Shown: positions 1-8,909 of the stretch, piece by piece
Layout of the letters: each line of letters begins with the position of its first letter
How positions within the stretch are numbered: the stretch's first letter is position 1
From: Flavobacteriales bacterium
GTDB taxonomy: Bacteria; Bacteroidota; Bacteroidia; CAIKAF01
Assembly: GCA_022402535.1 (NCBI GenBank)
Contig: JAKRSD010000015.1
Span: forward strand, 42,870 to 106,869
DNA: 64,000 nt
Direction of reading: 5' to 3'
The notes under the pieces: model-generated
The model's input: the letters and a program-made list of their open reading frames with translations, nothing else
Databases searched by the model: none
What the model was told of the DNA's origin: nothing
Position numbers and translations under genes: made by a program

Positions 1-752
1 AAGTATTTACAATCTACTGTTCCGCCAAACCACTCAAAGGAGTCGTCGCCGCAGTAAGATACCTGAACGTGGTCAATTTTTGTTTGTTTTCCTACGGAGT
101 ACATGGTTAACCCATTAATCTCAGAGTTTGAAGCTGAAGTAAGGGGAATACCGCAGAATTCAATACGTACATAACTGAACACACCCGAGTTGTCATCATC
201 ATTCGTTCCACCATGACGTCCGTCGCCACTGGGCAAGGGTTTGGCAATACCGCCTTCTGCTGGAGCATCGGCTCCTGTAGAAATATTGTGTTGTGCAGCA
301 CCCAGAATAACGATTCCACCCCAGTCGCCATAATCACGGTCGCCGGGAGCTTCGTTTGAAGTAAATACGATGGGTTCATCAGCTGTACCTTGTGCATTAA
401 TTTTTGCACCACGGCAAATAATTAACGTACCTTTTCCTGTACCACGGATTACGGTTCCTGCTTCAATGGTAAGTGTGGCTCCGTTGGTTACATACACATA
501 TCCGTCATTTAACAAATAAACATTGTTCGATGTCCATGTGGTGTTGGTTGTGATATCGCCACCGGGAACGTTCACGGTAGTGGCAGGATATGCGGTGTTT
601 TGAGGGTTAAAATTGGTCCATCCTGCAGTCCAGGGAGTAGCAGGTTCCGGAGCGAAAGCTCCGCGGTATGGCACGGCCTGAAAGAAAGGCGACTGTGCAA
701 CAGCAGCAAATGAAGCTAAAGCGAAGGCTCCGATCAGTAATTGTTTTTTCAT
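1..752 (-). CDS. Secreted beta-helix-type protein, probably T9SS cargo (3' end outside window)
   Basis: The visible 250 residues begin with a clear signal peptide (MKKQLLIGAFALASFAAVAQ) and continue with a Thr/Gly-rich surface-protein sequence. Around residues 75-125 there is a stretch of the type VTNGATLTIEAGTVIRG, followed by IVFTSNEAP and a WGGIVILG motif, as in parallel beta-helix proteins of Bacteroidota that end in a T9SS sorting domain. That C-terminal domain would lie beyond the window edge and is not seen. The gene lies downstream of a TonB-dependent receptor but is separated from it by a terminator. Its own upstream region holds GTTAAC/GTTATG repeats like those before the receptor and the porin, so the three may be co-regulated. 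The molecular function is unknown; a role on the cell surface during phosphate limitation is inference. Confidence 0.7.
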   Translation of the reverse strand, partial: MKKQLLIGAFALASFAAVAQSPFFQAVPYRGAFAPEPATPWTAGWTNFNPQNTAYPATTVNVPGGDITTNTTWTSNNVYLLNDGYVYVTNGATLTIEAGTVIRGTGKGTLIICRGAKINAQGTADEPIVFTSNEAPGDRDYGDWGGIVILGAAQHNISTGADAPAEGGIAKPLPSGDGRHGGTNDDDNSGVFSYVRIEFCGIPLTSASNSEINGLTMYSVGKQTKIDHVQVSYCGDDSFEWFGGTVDCKY

Positions 753-798
753 AACGATTTTGTTCTTTTAAATTCTGATGCAATGTTCGGGATTGCGG

Positions 799-868
799 AT
801 TAACTGAAATGCAGTTTCATGTTATGGATGGGTTAACCTTACCTGTGTTATGCTAATTTAGTATTAAC
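799..868 (-). promoter_or_regulatory. Pho-box-like direct repeats upstream of the beta-helix gene
   Basis: GTTATG (821) and GTTAAC (832) are 11 bp apart, and GCTAAT (852) and ATTAAC (863) are 11 bp apart; a further ATTAAC sits at 799. On the minus strand the first pair reads GTTAAC-N5-CATAAC, nearly the same as the distal pair before the porin/receptor genes. The 11-bp period is typical of PhoB/PhoP-type operators. No good TAnnTTTG element is seen downstream, so the promoter itself is not located. Confidence 0.45.
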
Positions 869-882
869 CGTTTTTTCATAAC

Positions 883-916
883 ATAAAAAACCCCGGTGTT
901 TACCGGGGTTTTCTGT
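883..916. terminator. Rho-independent terminator after the TonB receptor
   Basis: CCCCGGT-GTTT-ACCGGGG stem-loop with a T-run on both sides (TTTT rightwards, TTTTTT on the minus strand). It lies just after the stop of the receptor gene at 931, so it most likely ends that transcript. Confidence 0.8.
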
Positions 917-930
917 TTATTGTGTTTTCA

Positions 931-3786
931 TTATAATTTAAATCCAACGGAGAAGGAGTAGGTCGCTCCGGGAACAATGCGCAGAATTTCATTATCTATC
1001 CCGGCATCAAATCCGGTTTTCACATCATTGTTTTGATACCAGATGGTAGGATTCGCCAAGATATCGCGGGCATTGAATTTCAACTCCATTTTTTTCCAGA
1101 AGGTTTTGGTAATCTGGAAATCCAACACGTTTCTGGGGGTTTCCCAAAACGATGGGTAGGTGTCAAAACCGATACTTACGATACGCTGTCCGATTCGGTT
1201 GTAGGAAAGGCTGACACCGAAATCATATTTAGAGTCATTATACTGTACCCCGGCATTCACAATGTAGGGCGACTGACCCTGAAGCGGACGTTTTCCTTCC
1301 GTACCCGCAAATCCGGCCAGGTTCACTTCTGATTTTATAAGGGCTACGTTTCCGAAAAGATAAAACCCATGGAAAAATCCTTTTTCGGTGGTAGTGCCTC
1401 TAAACCATTTATAGAATGTACCCAGACTTAAACGATACTCAAGTTCTGCTCCGTATGTATAGGCCGAAGGGGCATTTACATAACGCATCAGGTTAAAGGA
1501 ACCGGCGTTTTCGAGTTTTTTCTCAATCGGGTTTTCAAAATATTTTCCAAATACGGTGGCCGATAACAACTGACCTGAACCGGGATAAAACTCATAACGC
1601 AGATCCAGGTTTGTGATTTTGGTACGCTGCAGGTTCGGATTTCCTTCCACCACCAGGAATACGCTGTAATCATAAAACTGGAATGGGGCCAATTCGCGGG
1701 CCTCGGGACGGCAAACAGTTTGTGAGGCAGCAAAACGCAGATTCATTTTTTCGGTAAGTCCGCCGATGATGTTGATGGATGGCAATACATCGAATTTACC
1801 CATGTTCACGTTTACGGGGCTTTCATCGGCCACGGTAAACGAGTTCAGGTTTTGTTGCCAGTATTCAAAGCGCGGTCCTAAAATTACTTTCAGGCGGTTT
1901 TCTAAGGCTGATAATTCATACTGCAAGTAGCCGGCATATATAGAACTATTGGCGGTGTATGTGTCTGATTTACGTGAGGCTTCACGGATCATAAATCCGT
2001 TCTCATCAAAATTTCTGGGGTCAAATAAAGAATCTATGGCGTGGAAGGGAAGGGAATTGTTGAACAAAGAAGACTGGTATTTCACGTATGAAAAGGTTCG
2101 GGCCTGAAAATCGCGGTCTTTGTACTGGGCAAAGCCCCCAAATTTCACTTCATGACGAACCGGGCCGGTTATAAACGGAATGGCTACATCAACAGCTCCG
2201 GAATAAATATTATCAAGCATGGTAGAATAGAATCTACCGTTGATATCATTGAATGAAGGTTGTGTACTGAAAGGTACCGCCCATAGTCCGGCTGTATCGC
2301 CTATGGCTCTTTTGTAGGTTACCTGACGGTAATCGGGCACATCGCGCTTCAGGTTATTATAACCGGCATTCCATTCAATTTTAATTTTTCCTTTCGGGAT
2401 AAAATGTTCCCCCATTAACTGGGTACTGATTAACCGGTTTTGGGTGTAAAGCGTATTGTACGATTTAATATCCTGTCCCTGATCGGCCCGGTAACCTTCG
2501 CGCAGAATGGTTTGGTCAGAAGAATTTACATTCAACAGATTTTTGAGAGAAATTCTGTGGTTACTTCCGTTTTCTTTTGAGCTGAGGAACGAAAGATTCC
2601 AGATACCGCCGCTCATCACATTTTTGGTATAGGTGTCATCCTGAAATTCAAGTTCCAGGTCGTTGGTGCTGGTATAGTCATAACGTTTACGCATGGTGTA
2701 TGCGTTGTTGTTCATGTAGGTAAGAGCAAATACACTTCCCAGTTCTTTTTTGTTCCGGGTATTTTCGCGTTTTGATTTGGGGATAAAGTTGATTTTATGT
2801 CCCATGGAAAATTGTCCGTTGAAATTGGGTAGTGCTTTGCTTTGGTTCAGTTTCCAATTGTTGCCGAACAATTTAGAATATTCCAATCGCTCCGGCTTGG
2901 TGAGGCTGGGGTCGTTAAAGGTTTCCACATCGGGAAAACCGGAAGGCATGGCGCGGGTTCCGTCATCAATGCCCAAAAAGTCATATTTGCCTCCGTTTCC
3001 ACGGTAAAAATCTCTTCCTGTGGTTACGGTGTTATAACCTACGCTGAGTGAAGCCGCATAAAAATTACTTTCAGGAATATCTTTTGTTTTGAGTTGAATC
3101 AAACCGCCGGCAAATTCACCTGAAAGGGAAGGCATGGCGGTTTTAATTACTTTTATATCATTGATAAAGGAGGCCGGAAAAATATCGAAGGCAAAGGCTT
3201 TGCGGTCAGGCTCAGAACTTGGCAGGGGAGCATTATTAATAAATACGGCATTATAACGGTCAGGAAGACCGCGAACCACCACAAACGAATTATCCTGAAT
3301 GGTGGCCCCGCTTACCCGGCGAAGTACATCGGCAGTGGTGCGGTCTGGCGTTTTTTTAATCTGATCGCTGCTGAATCCGTCAAACAGCACTACGGAATTC
3401 TTTTGTTCCAGCACAATCGTGGATACAGAACCCCTTTCAGAAGCCGCTTCAATTTCAATAACTCCCAGCGTTTTGTCGGCAGAAGAAAGGGTGGTATTTA
3501 ATGTAGTGGTTTGCCCTGCTTTAATTTCCACGCCGGTAAACACTTTGGTTTCAAAAGCAATGGATGAAATCTGAATATCATATTTGCCGGGATCCAGAGT
3601 TAGAGAATAGTATCCGTCTATATCGGTGGCGGTTCCTTTAGTAGAACCTTTCACCACCACGGTGGCGCCGATTACGGTTTGTCCGGAGGGTTCTAAAATT
3701 TTTCCGGAGAGTTTGCCTGTTTGGGCGTTTGCAGCGGTATAAGCCAGTGTAATTAAAAATACTGCAACGAGTTTGAATAGTTTCAT
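931..3786 (-). CDS. TonB-dependent receptor with carboxypeptidase-like regulatory domain
   Basis: An outer-membrane active transporter of about 951 residues. It has a signal peptide (MKLFKLVAVFLITLAYTAANA), a CarboxypepD_reg-like domain at about 25-105 (GKLSGKILEPSGQTVIGATV), a plug domain at about 145-240 (VVVRGLPDRYNAVFINNAPLP) and a long 22-strand-type beta-barrel to the C-terminus. The start at 3786 is chosen because an upstream in-frame TTG at 3810 overlaps a perfect TAnnTTTG promoter element. The substrate is unknown. A porin of the phosphate-selective family lies directly upstream, and both genes have the same arrangement of Pho-box-like repeats, so uptake of a phosphorus compound is a reasonable inference. 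No SusD-type lipoprotein partner is present; the beta-helix protein downstream may be the surface partner. Confidence 0.9.
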   Translation of the reverse strand: MKLFKLVAVFLITLAYTAANAQTGKLSGKILEPSGQTVIGATVVVKGSTKGTATDIDGYYSLTLDPGKYDIQISSIAFETKVFTGVEIKAGQTTTLNTTLSSADKTLGVIEIEAASERGSVSTIVLEQKNSVVLFDGFSSDQIKKTPDRTTADVLRRVSGATIQDNSFVVVRGLPDRYNAVFINNAPLPSSEPDRKAFAFDIFPASFINDIKVIKTAMPSLSGEFAGGLIQLKTKDIPESNFYAASLSVGYNTVTTGRDFYRGNGGKYDFLGIDDGTRAMPSGFPDVETFNDPSLTKPERLEYSKLFGNNWKLNQSKALPNFNGQFSMGHKINFIPKSKRENTRNKKELGSVFALTYMNNNAYTMRKRYDYTSTNDLELEFQDDTYTKNVMSGGIWNLSFLSSKENGSNHRISLKNLLNVNSSDQTILREGYRADQGQDIKSYNTLYTQNRLISTQLMGEHFIPKGKIKIEWNAGYNNLKRDVPDYRQVTYKRAIGDTAGLWAVPFSTQPSFNDINGRFYSTMLDNIYSGAVDVAIPFITGPVRHEVKFGGFAQYKDRDFQARTFSYVKYQSSLFNNSLPFHAIDSLFDPRNFDENGFMIREASRKSDTYTANSSIYAGYLQYELSALENRLKVILGPRFEYWQQNLNSFTVADESPVNVNMGKFDVLPSINIIGGLTEKMNLRFAASQTVCRPEARELAPFQFYDYSVFLVVEGNPNLQRTKITNLDLRYEFYPGSGQLLSATVFGKYFENPIEKKLENAGSFNLMRYVNAPSAYTYGAELEYRLSLGTFYKWFRGTTTEKGFFHGFYLFGNVALIKSEVNLAGFAGTEGKRPLQGQSPYIVNAGVQYNDSKYDFGVSLSYNRIGQRIVSIGFDTYPSFWETPRNVLDFQITKTFWKKMELKFNARDILANPTIWYQNNDVKTGFDAGIDNEILRIVPGATYSFSVGFKL

Positions 3787-3807
3787 ACCTTGTATTATAA
3801 CTTGCCG

Positions 3808-3906
3808 CAAAGGTATCCCGGCAATATGGGGAGTCTGTTAACCGATTATTATCATAGTATCCCGGTAATTTTACTATACCATTAACAATGTTATGGCAAA
3901 GTTAAT
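3808..3906 (-). promoter_or_regulatory. Promoter with Pho-box-like repeats for the TonB receptor
   Basis: On the minus strand TACCTTTG (3808-3815) matches the Bacteroidota -7 consensus TAnnTTTG. Upstream of it, GTTAAC-N5-ATTATC (3837-3853) begins 22 bp away, and a second pair GTTATG-N5-GTTAAT (3890-3906) begins exactly 53 bp further, with a single ATTAAC at 3881. No -33 TTTG is visible, as expected for an activator-dependent promoter. The geometry is identical to that upstream of the porin gene. Confidence 0.7.
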
Positions 3907-3925
3907 AAGCGGTTGTTGATGTTTT

Positions 3926-5197
3926 CTAAAAGTTAAGCTGGGCCTGCAATCGCAATAATCCGCCTTCCTGAAAATTTGCCTGGGTTTTGAAGTCTTCAAA
4001 TCGTCTTTTTGAATACGTATACATAGCTACAAATTCAAAATACTTGATGGGTTGCCATTCCACGCCCAGTTCATATTCATTCACCCAATGGTAACGTGCG
4101 TCGGTTTCGTGTTTTTTGCCTCCCGTGTAAAAATGTGCCCTGCCAAACGGAATTAACACCTGTTTTTTAATATTGATCATGTAACTGGCCATTACATAAC
4201 CTCCATGCAGAAACCGGGTTTCAATGCTGTCGGTATGGCGGTTAAATTGAGGTCCGCGCCCTATATTATATTCTGCCAGGATACCGAAAGGTTTGGGATA
4301 CAGGATAAAAGAAGCCGCCGCCCGCTGATCGGTGTAAAGCATATCGGCTCTGTACTTTGTGCCTTCTGAAATACGTGCACGGTCCAACTGATATTTTCCC
4401 GTATAGCCTTGTAATGAGGCCTCAATAATTTGATTTTTAACCACGAAAGGGTATGTAACCCTGGCGGCAATATGAACGCCTTTATTCAACGTAGGCTGAT
4501 TGGCGGTTTGTCCGTTATACACCCCTACACCTACCACTCCATAATCTCCGCTGCCTTTCAGCCCTTCGTTTACCAGCATAGAAAAACGCTGACGGATTTT
4601 TTCGGGTGCCCAATAAAAGAAAACACCCAGATCCCGCTCATTACTTACGGCACTGTTGAGCGCATCATTCCGGTCAAGTGGGAGCCGGTTCTGGCTCGAT
4701 TGCATATTTTCAAACCCGAACGGCACTTTGCTTTGTCCGATACGGAACCGGTATTCATTTTTCTTGTCAACACCTATATCCAAATAAGCATCGCGTAATT
4801 GGGCAAAATTGCCTGCACCGCTGCCGGGTGAACTGGCGAAATCGGGTTGGATATAGAAAAACACCCGCTCATGAATTTTTCCGAAAATAATTACCCGCAT
4901 ACGACGGATCGAAATTCCACCACCATCTCCCCACGAGCGGTCACATTGTTCACATCGTAATTTCGGATTGGTCTCCAATAACCGGTTATACCGAACCTGC
5001 ATATAGCCTCGGATGGAAATATTCTGAAACCAGCCCACTACATTTTTTTTCATTTCTTCTATTCCGTTTTTAGGTTTGGCTTTCCCCTGATTTACGGAGG
5101 TACTGTCCACCTGACTCCAAAGAGAAATGGAAACGAAAGTTATTCCCAGAACTATGAAAAACGATTTGGTAAGGATACTCTTGGATGAATTGTTCAT
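3926..5197 (-). CDS. Phosphate-selective porin O/P family outer-membrane porin
   Basis: A 423-residue outer-membrane protein with signal peptide (MNNSSKSILTKSFFIVLGITFVSIS, cut before Q), then a beta-barrel with alternating pattern and porin O/P signatures such as GYMQVRYNRLLETNP, RRMRVIIFGKIHERVFFYIQ and RIGQSKVPFGFENMQS. The last residues, LLRLQAQLNF, end in Phe as is usual for barrel proteins. The start at 5197 gives the best signal peptide; an ATG at 5239 would add 14 residues. The gene is followed by the TonB receptor in the same direction with its own promoter. The Pho-box-like upstream region supports expression under phosphate limitation. Family assignment is strong; phosphate selectivity itself is inferred from the family and not shown by the sequence. 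Confidence 0.87.
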   Translation of the reverse strand: MNNSSKSILTKSFFIVLGITFVSISLWSQVDSTSVNQGKAKPKNGIEEMKKNVVGWFQNISIRGYMQVRYNRLLETNPKLRCEQCDRSWGDGGGISIRRMRVIIFGKIHERVFFYIQPDFASSPGSGAGNFAQLRDAYLDIGVDKKNEYRFRIGQSKVPFGFENMQSSQNRLPLDRNDALNSAVSNERDLGVFFYWAPEKIRQRFSMLVNEGLKGSGDYGVVGVGVYNGQTANQPTLNKGVHIAARVTYPFVVKNQIIEASLQGYTGKYQLDRARISEGTKYRADMLYTDQRAAASFILYPKPFGILAEYNIGRGPQFNRHTDSIETRFLHGGYVMASYMINIKKQVLIPFGRAHFYTGGKKHETDARYHWVNEYELGVEWQPIKYFEFVAMYTYSKRRFEDFKTQANFQEGGLLRLQAQLNF

Positions 5198-5321
5198 GAA
5201 AAACGGTTTCGGAATTGTTAAGGTGTTTTGGGTAAGCATGCGCCGGATAAAATACTTTTTAAAATATTGTAAATTAATTGATTGTATGCTTACTTTAAAA
5301 TCACTGCCTGATTAACGGCGG

Positions 5322-5420
5322 CAAAAGTAGGGTGCAAAACAAAGGCTAATGTTATGCAAACTTTAATTCAGAATGCCTGAATCATTATAATAAGGTTAAC
5401 TATGTTAATTTAATATTAAC
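5322..5420 (-). promoter_or_regulatory. Promoter with Pho-box-like repeats for the porin; rest of 5240-5553
   Basis: On the minus strand TACTTTTG (5322-5329) fits TAnnTTTG. GTTATG-N5-TTTAAT (5351-5367) begins 22 bp upstream of it and GTTAAT-N5-ATTAAC (5404-5420) begins 53 bp beyond that, with a single GTTAAC at 5395. All three offsets equal those before the TonB receptor. The rest of the 5240-5553 gap is AT-rich, with further TTAAT motifs (around 5471 and 5487) but no gene. Confidence 0.7.
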
Positions 5421-5553
5421 AAAATTGTAATCAATTGAAAATCAAATAAAAGGAAAGGTTGAATTACGCAGGCAATGTTAATCAGATATTAATACCAAGA
5501 AAATCAGTTGTTTGCCGATGTAAGTTGACTTTAAATGAGAAATGAAATGGTAG

Positions 5554-6606
5554 TTATTTGCCGTAAAATGCTCTATACCAATCAATGAATTGGTCTATTC
5601 CTTCCTGAATGGAGGTTTTGGGCCGGTAACCGAAATCGCGTTCCAGGGCGCTTACATCGGCATAGGTTTCGGGTACGTCTCCGGGCTGCAGGGGTAACAG
5701 GTTTTTCTCGGCTTTCATGCCCAGTTTGTGCTCAATGGCTTCAATAAAATCGAGCAGTTTCACCGGGTTATTGTTTCCGATATTGTATATCCGGAATGGG
5801 GCAGAAGAAATCGCCGGATCCGGTTTGGCCGGATTAAATTCTGGAGACGATGAGGCAGGTTTTAATGCCGTGCGGTAAATACCTTCCACTATATCATCCA
5901 CATAGGTGAAGTCGCGGAGCATATTTCCGTGATTGTACACATCAATGGGTTTGCCTTCCAGCATGGCTTTGGTAAACAGAAAAAGCGCCATATCGGGTCT
6001 TCCCCAGGGGCCATACACCGTGAAAAAACGTAATCCCGTGGTGGGCAGACCAAATAAATGGCTGTAAACGTGAGCCATCATCTCATTACTCTTTTTTGAT
6101 GCGGCATACAAGCTCATGGGGTGATCGGTATGATGCGAAACCGAAAACGGATTGGTTTTATCTAAACCATAAACCGAAGAGGAACTGGCATATACCAGAT
6201 TGTTAACCCCTTGATGCCGGCAGTTTTCCAATATATTCAGAAAACCCTGTATGTTGCTGTCAATATAAGCTTGCGGATTGGTAAGGGAATACCTTACGCC
6301 GGCCTGCGCCGCCAGGTTAATGACGATTTCGGGCCTGAACTCCAAAAACACTTGTTCCAGCCCGGATTTGTCGCAGAGGTCTGATTTATAAAAGGTAAGA
6401 TTATTGTGCTTTTCTGAATGGTTGATCCCGTTTTGGATGTTATCCCGGGCGAATCCCAGATTGGCTAAACGTCCGTATTTAACCCGGGTATCGTAATAGT
6501 CATTGATTATATCCAGCCCGGCAACGGTAAATCCTTCTTTAATAAGCCTTTCGGTAAGATGATATCCGATAAATCCGGCCGTACCGGTAACCAAAACTCT
6601 TTTCAT
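5554..6606 (-). CDS. NAD-dependent sugar-nucleotide epimerase, UDP-glucuronate 4-epimerase type
   Basis: A 350-residue short-chain dehydrogenase/reductase of the extended type. The NAD-binding GxxGxxG is GTAGFIG at residues 8-14. The catalytic Ser region is SSSSVYG (141-147) and the Tyr/Lys pair is Y167-x3-K171 in YAASK. The segment [17 protein letters not shown] (31-47) is characteristic of the CapI/LspL UDP-glucuronate 4-epimerases, and [15 protein letters not shown] is the usual substrate-side motif. It would supply UDP-galacturonate for surface polysaccharide. It is transcribed divergently from a UbiA-family prenyltransferase. Related epimerases acting on UDP-glucose or UDP-GlcNAc share these motifs, so the exact substrate is less certain than the family. 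Confidence 0.88.
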   Translation of the reverse strand: MKRVLVTGTAGFIGYHLTERLIKEGFTVAGLDIINDYYDTRVKYGRLANLGFARDNIQNGINHSEKHNNLTFYKSDLCDKSGLEQVFLEFRPEIVINLAAQAGVRYSLTNPQAYIDSNIQGFLNILENCRHQGVNNLVYASSSSVYGLDKTNPFSVSHHTDHPMSLYAASKKSNEMMAHVYSHLFGLPTTGLRFFTVYGPWGRPDMALFLFTKAMLEGKPIDVYNHGNMLRDFTYVDDIVEGIYRTALKPASSSPEFNPAKPDPAISSAPFRIYNIGNNNPVKLLDFIEAIEHKLGMKAEKNLLPLQPGDVPETYADVSALERDFGYRPKTSIQEGIDQFIDWYRAFYGK

Positions 6607-6743
6607 AGGTCAGTTTAAAAACAATGAATCCACCATTAATTGAATAATACACACCAATCGATAGGATGAATTTCCTTGCAATTCGGCGCAAATCATTTTC
6701 TTTGGAGAAAATTTCCCACAAATCTAAAGAAGCAAATCAATTT

Positions 6744-7637
6744 ATGCTGATTTTTTTCCGACTCATGCGGGTTCATCAATGGGTAAAGAATCTTTTTCTG
6801 CTGTTACCCCTGTTTTTTGCGGGCAAACTTTTTGAATACGACTTGCTGCTCAACGTATTTTGGGGATTTCTTTGTTTTTCGATGGCTGCTTCAGCGGTTT
6901 ATATTCTCAATGATTATAAGGACATCGAAAGTGACCGGAACCATCCTTCCAAGAAAAACAGGCCGCTGGCTTCGGGTGCAGTAAAACCTTCTACGGCGAT
7001 CATTCTGGGTATTTTATTATTGGTTTTGGCATTTAGCGGAGCCTGGTTTTTATCACTTCGCTTTTTGGTGATTCTGGCAGCCTATTTTGTAATGAATGTC
7101 GCTTACACCTTCGGACTTAAACATATTGCCGTGCTGGATACCACCATCATTGCCACGGGTTTTGTGCTTCGTGTGATGGCAGGCGGTGCCGTGGCCGATA
7201 TTCCCGTTTCACAATGGATTGTGCTGATGACTTTCCTGCTGGCTCTGTTACTGGGTTTTGCCAAACGACGCGATGATGTATTGATTTACATGGACAGCGG
7301 CAAAAAAATGCGCAAATCCGTGGACGGATATAATCTTGAATTTATCAATCTCAGCATGGTGATGATGGCGGGGGTTGTCATTGTTTCTTACATCATGTAC
7401 GTGTTATCGGATGAGGTAGCGGAACGTTGGGACGCCCATAATTTATATATCACGGCTTTTCCCGTGATTTTGGGTGTGCTCAGGTACTTACAGCTTACAT
7501 TCGTACGTGGAAAAACCGGAAATCCTACTAAAATTTTATTGAAAGACCGCGTTATTCAGGTGGTAATCATCAGTTGGGTGGCTTTGTTTTACCTGATTAT
7601 ATACATGAGAGCCCTACGGGAGCCTTTGGGGCTATAG
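6744..7637 (+). CDS. UbiA-family prenyltransferase, decaprenyl-phosphate phosphoribosyltransferase type
   Basis: A 297-residue integral membrane protein with about eight or nine membrane segments. The first Asp-rich motif NDYKDIESDRNHPSK (residues 56-70) and the following KNRPLASG are those of the subgroup that transfers 5-phosphoribose from PRPP onto polyprenyl phosphate; the second motif region is VLDTTIIATGF. The start at 6744 (MLIFFRLMRVHQW) fits homologues, while an in-frame ATG at 6666 would add 26 unlikely polar residues. The gene is divergent from the epimerase with a short shared promoter region. The product would make a lipid-linked pentose donor for the envelope. The exact acceptor and donor are inferred from family membership. 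Confidence 0.82.
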   Translation: MLIFFRLMRVHQWVKNLFLLLPLFFAGKLFEYDLLLNVFWGFLCFSMAASAVYILNDYKDIESDRNHPSKKNRPLASGAVKPSTAIILGILLLVLAFSGAWFLSLRFLVILAAYFVMNVAYTFGLKHIAVLDTTIIATGFVLRVMAGGAVADIPVSQWIVLMTFLLALLLGFAKRRDDVLIYMDSGKKMRKSVDGYNLEFINLSMVMMAGVVIVSYIMYVLSDEVAERWDAHNLYITAFPVILGVLRYLQLTFVRGKTGNPTKILLKDRVIQVVIISWVALFYLIIYMRALREPLGL

Positions 7638-7638
7638 T

Positions 7639-7870
7639 CTGCAGTAGTTTTTAAGATAAAAGGACAAGCTTGTTTACCTGTTTTTATGTTTCAATGTTCT
7701 CTTGTTCAAGCTTTCTGAAAATCAATTTTTAAAACAGCATTTAAACGTTAAGAATTCTGCAGTAGTTTTAAGATGCAATGAGAAACTTGTTTACCTGTTT
7801 TTTTGTTTCAAGGTTCTATTGTTCAGGTTTTCTGAAAAACAATTTTCAAAACACCCTCAAACGTTAAGAA
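7639..7870. repeat. Imperfect tandem duplication, two units of about 116 bp
   Basis: Two units start with CTGCAGTAGTTTT at 7639 and 7757 and end with ACGTTAAGAA at about 7754 and 7870. They share long blocks such as CTTGTTTACCTGTTTTT and are diverged by point changes. The 7638-7956 gap holds no convincing gene: a 62-codon frame inside the repeat only reflects the duplication. The role is unknown; it is AT-rich and non-coding. Confidence 0.75.
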
Positions 7871-7956
7871 ATAAAGATGGGCTTGTTTAAACACGACGTT
7901 ATTCAGTATTTGAAGGATTAAAGTCTAAATACTCAATACTAAATACCCAATGCTAA

Positions 7957-8904
7957 CTAAAAACGGTGTATCACTTCAATTTTTACGTCTTTCAGTTCCT
8001 GACGCGTTTTTTCTAAATCTTCAGTAAACCCTAATAGATAACCACCGCCCCCTGAGCCGCATAGTTTCAGGTAATAGGTTTCGGTTTCCAATCCCTGTTT
8101 CCAGATGCGTTGATATTTCTCGGGAATCATCGGATTTAAGTATTCTAACAGGAATTTAGAAAGTTCCTTCACATTACTCAGCAACTCTTTTACCTCTCCT
8201 TTCAAAAAGGCTTTGATGCAGTTGTTGTTGAAGGGAATCATTTCTTTACGAACCAGATTCACAAACCCGTCTTCGCGGCATTTATCTAAAAAGATATTTA
8301 CCATGGGCTGTGTTTTTCCCGGGTTTCCGGTATTTATCAGGAATATTCCGCGGTTTCCGTCGGTTTCGGTAGAACCGGGCATGCCCACGGGGTTGATGGA
8401 GGTTTTGCTGTTGATGAGCAAAGGTTCCTGCAGGTAACAGATTAATGGGTCGATACCCGAACTTGTACCGTGGAAATAAGATTCCATCTGCGCAAAATGG
8501 CTTTTCAGCTCAATGATTTTTTCGCCGGACGGTGCCTCTTCGTTGATAATTTTATCAAACGCATAGCGGTCGTAAAGAGCCGCTACCAAAGCACCCGAAC
8601 TGCCCACGCCAAAACCTTGGGGAATGGTGGAGTCGAATAGAATTCCTTTTTCGATGTCTTTTTCGAGCGCTTCAATGTCGAATTTGAAATTCAACTCCCC
8701 GTTATCCACTTTGCTGCGCAAAAAGGTGGCATACTCTTTCAGGTGTCTGTTAGACTCTGCAGCCTGTTCGGCCGAAAAATTGCGGCTTTTGAAGGTGAGT
8801 TTCCCTTTGAAAAAATCAAAAGGGATGGTCAACCCCATGGAATCGTGGATGATGCTGTATTCTCCGAAAAGGAGAATTTTTGATTTGAAGAACTTCTTGG
8901 CCAC
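7957..8904 (-). CDS. Mevalonate kinase-type GHMP kinase
   Basis: A 315-residue GHMP-superfamily kinase. Motif 1 is LLFGEYSI (11-18). The ATP-binding motif 2 is PQGFGVGSSGAL (95-106). The segment HGTSSGIDP (145-153) carries the catalytic Asp152 typical of mevalonate kinases, and motif 3 is KLCGSGGGGYLLGF near the C-terminus. It phosphorylates mevalonate with ATP on the way to isopentenyl diphosphate. It starts 5 bp after the stop of diphosphomevalonate decarboxylase, so the two are surely one operon. Phosphomevalonate kinase and HMG-CoA enzymes are not in the window. Phosphomevalonate kinase is a related GHMP enzyme, but the HGTSSGID motif favours mevalonate kinase. Confidence 0.85.
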   Translation of the reverse strand: MAKKFFKSKILLFGEYSIIHDSMGLTIPFDFFKGKLTFKSRNFSAEQAAESNRHLKEYATFLRSKVDNGELNFKFDIEALEKDIEKGILFDSTIPQGFGVGSSGALVAALYDRYAFDKIINEEAPSGEKIIELKSHFAQMESYFHGTSSGIDPLICYLQEPLLINSKTSINPVGMPGSTETDGNRGIFLINTGNPGKTQPMVNIFLDKCREDGFVNLVRKEMIPFNNNCIKAFLKGEVKELLSNVKELSKFLLEYLNPMIPEKYQRIWKQGLETETYYLKLCGSGGGGYLLGFTEDLEKTRQELKDVKIEVIHRF

Positions 8905-8909
8905 TTTGT

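Noticed and set aside
3786..3810. Eight-residue N-terminal extension of the TonB receptor
   Set aside because: The TTG at 3810 overlaps a perfect TACCTTTG -7 element on the minus strand and would spoil the signal peptide.
7702..7890. 62-codon reading frame with an internal repeat
   Set aside because: It lies wholly within the tandem DNA duplication, its internal repeat only reflects that, and it lacks promoter and recognisable protein features.
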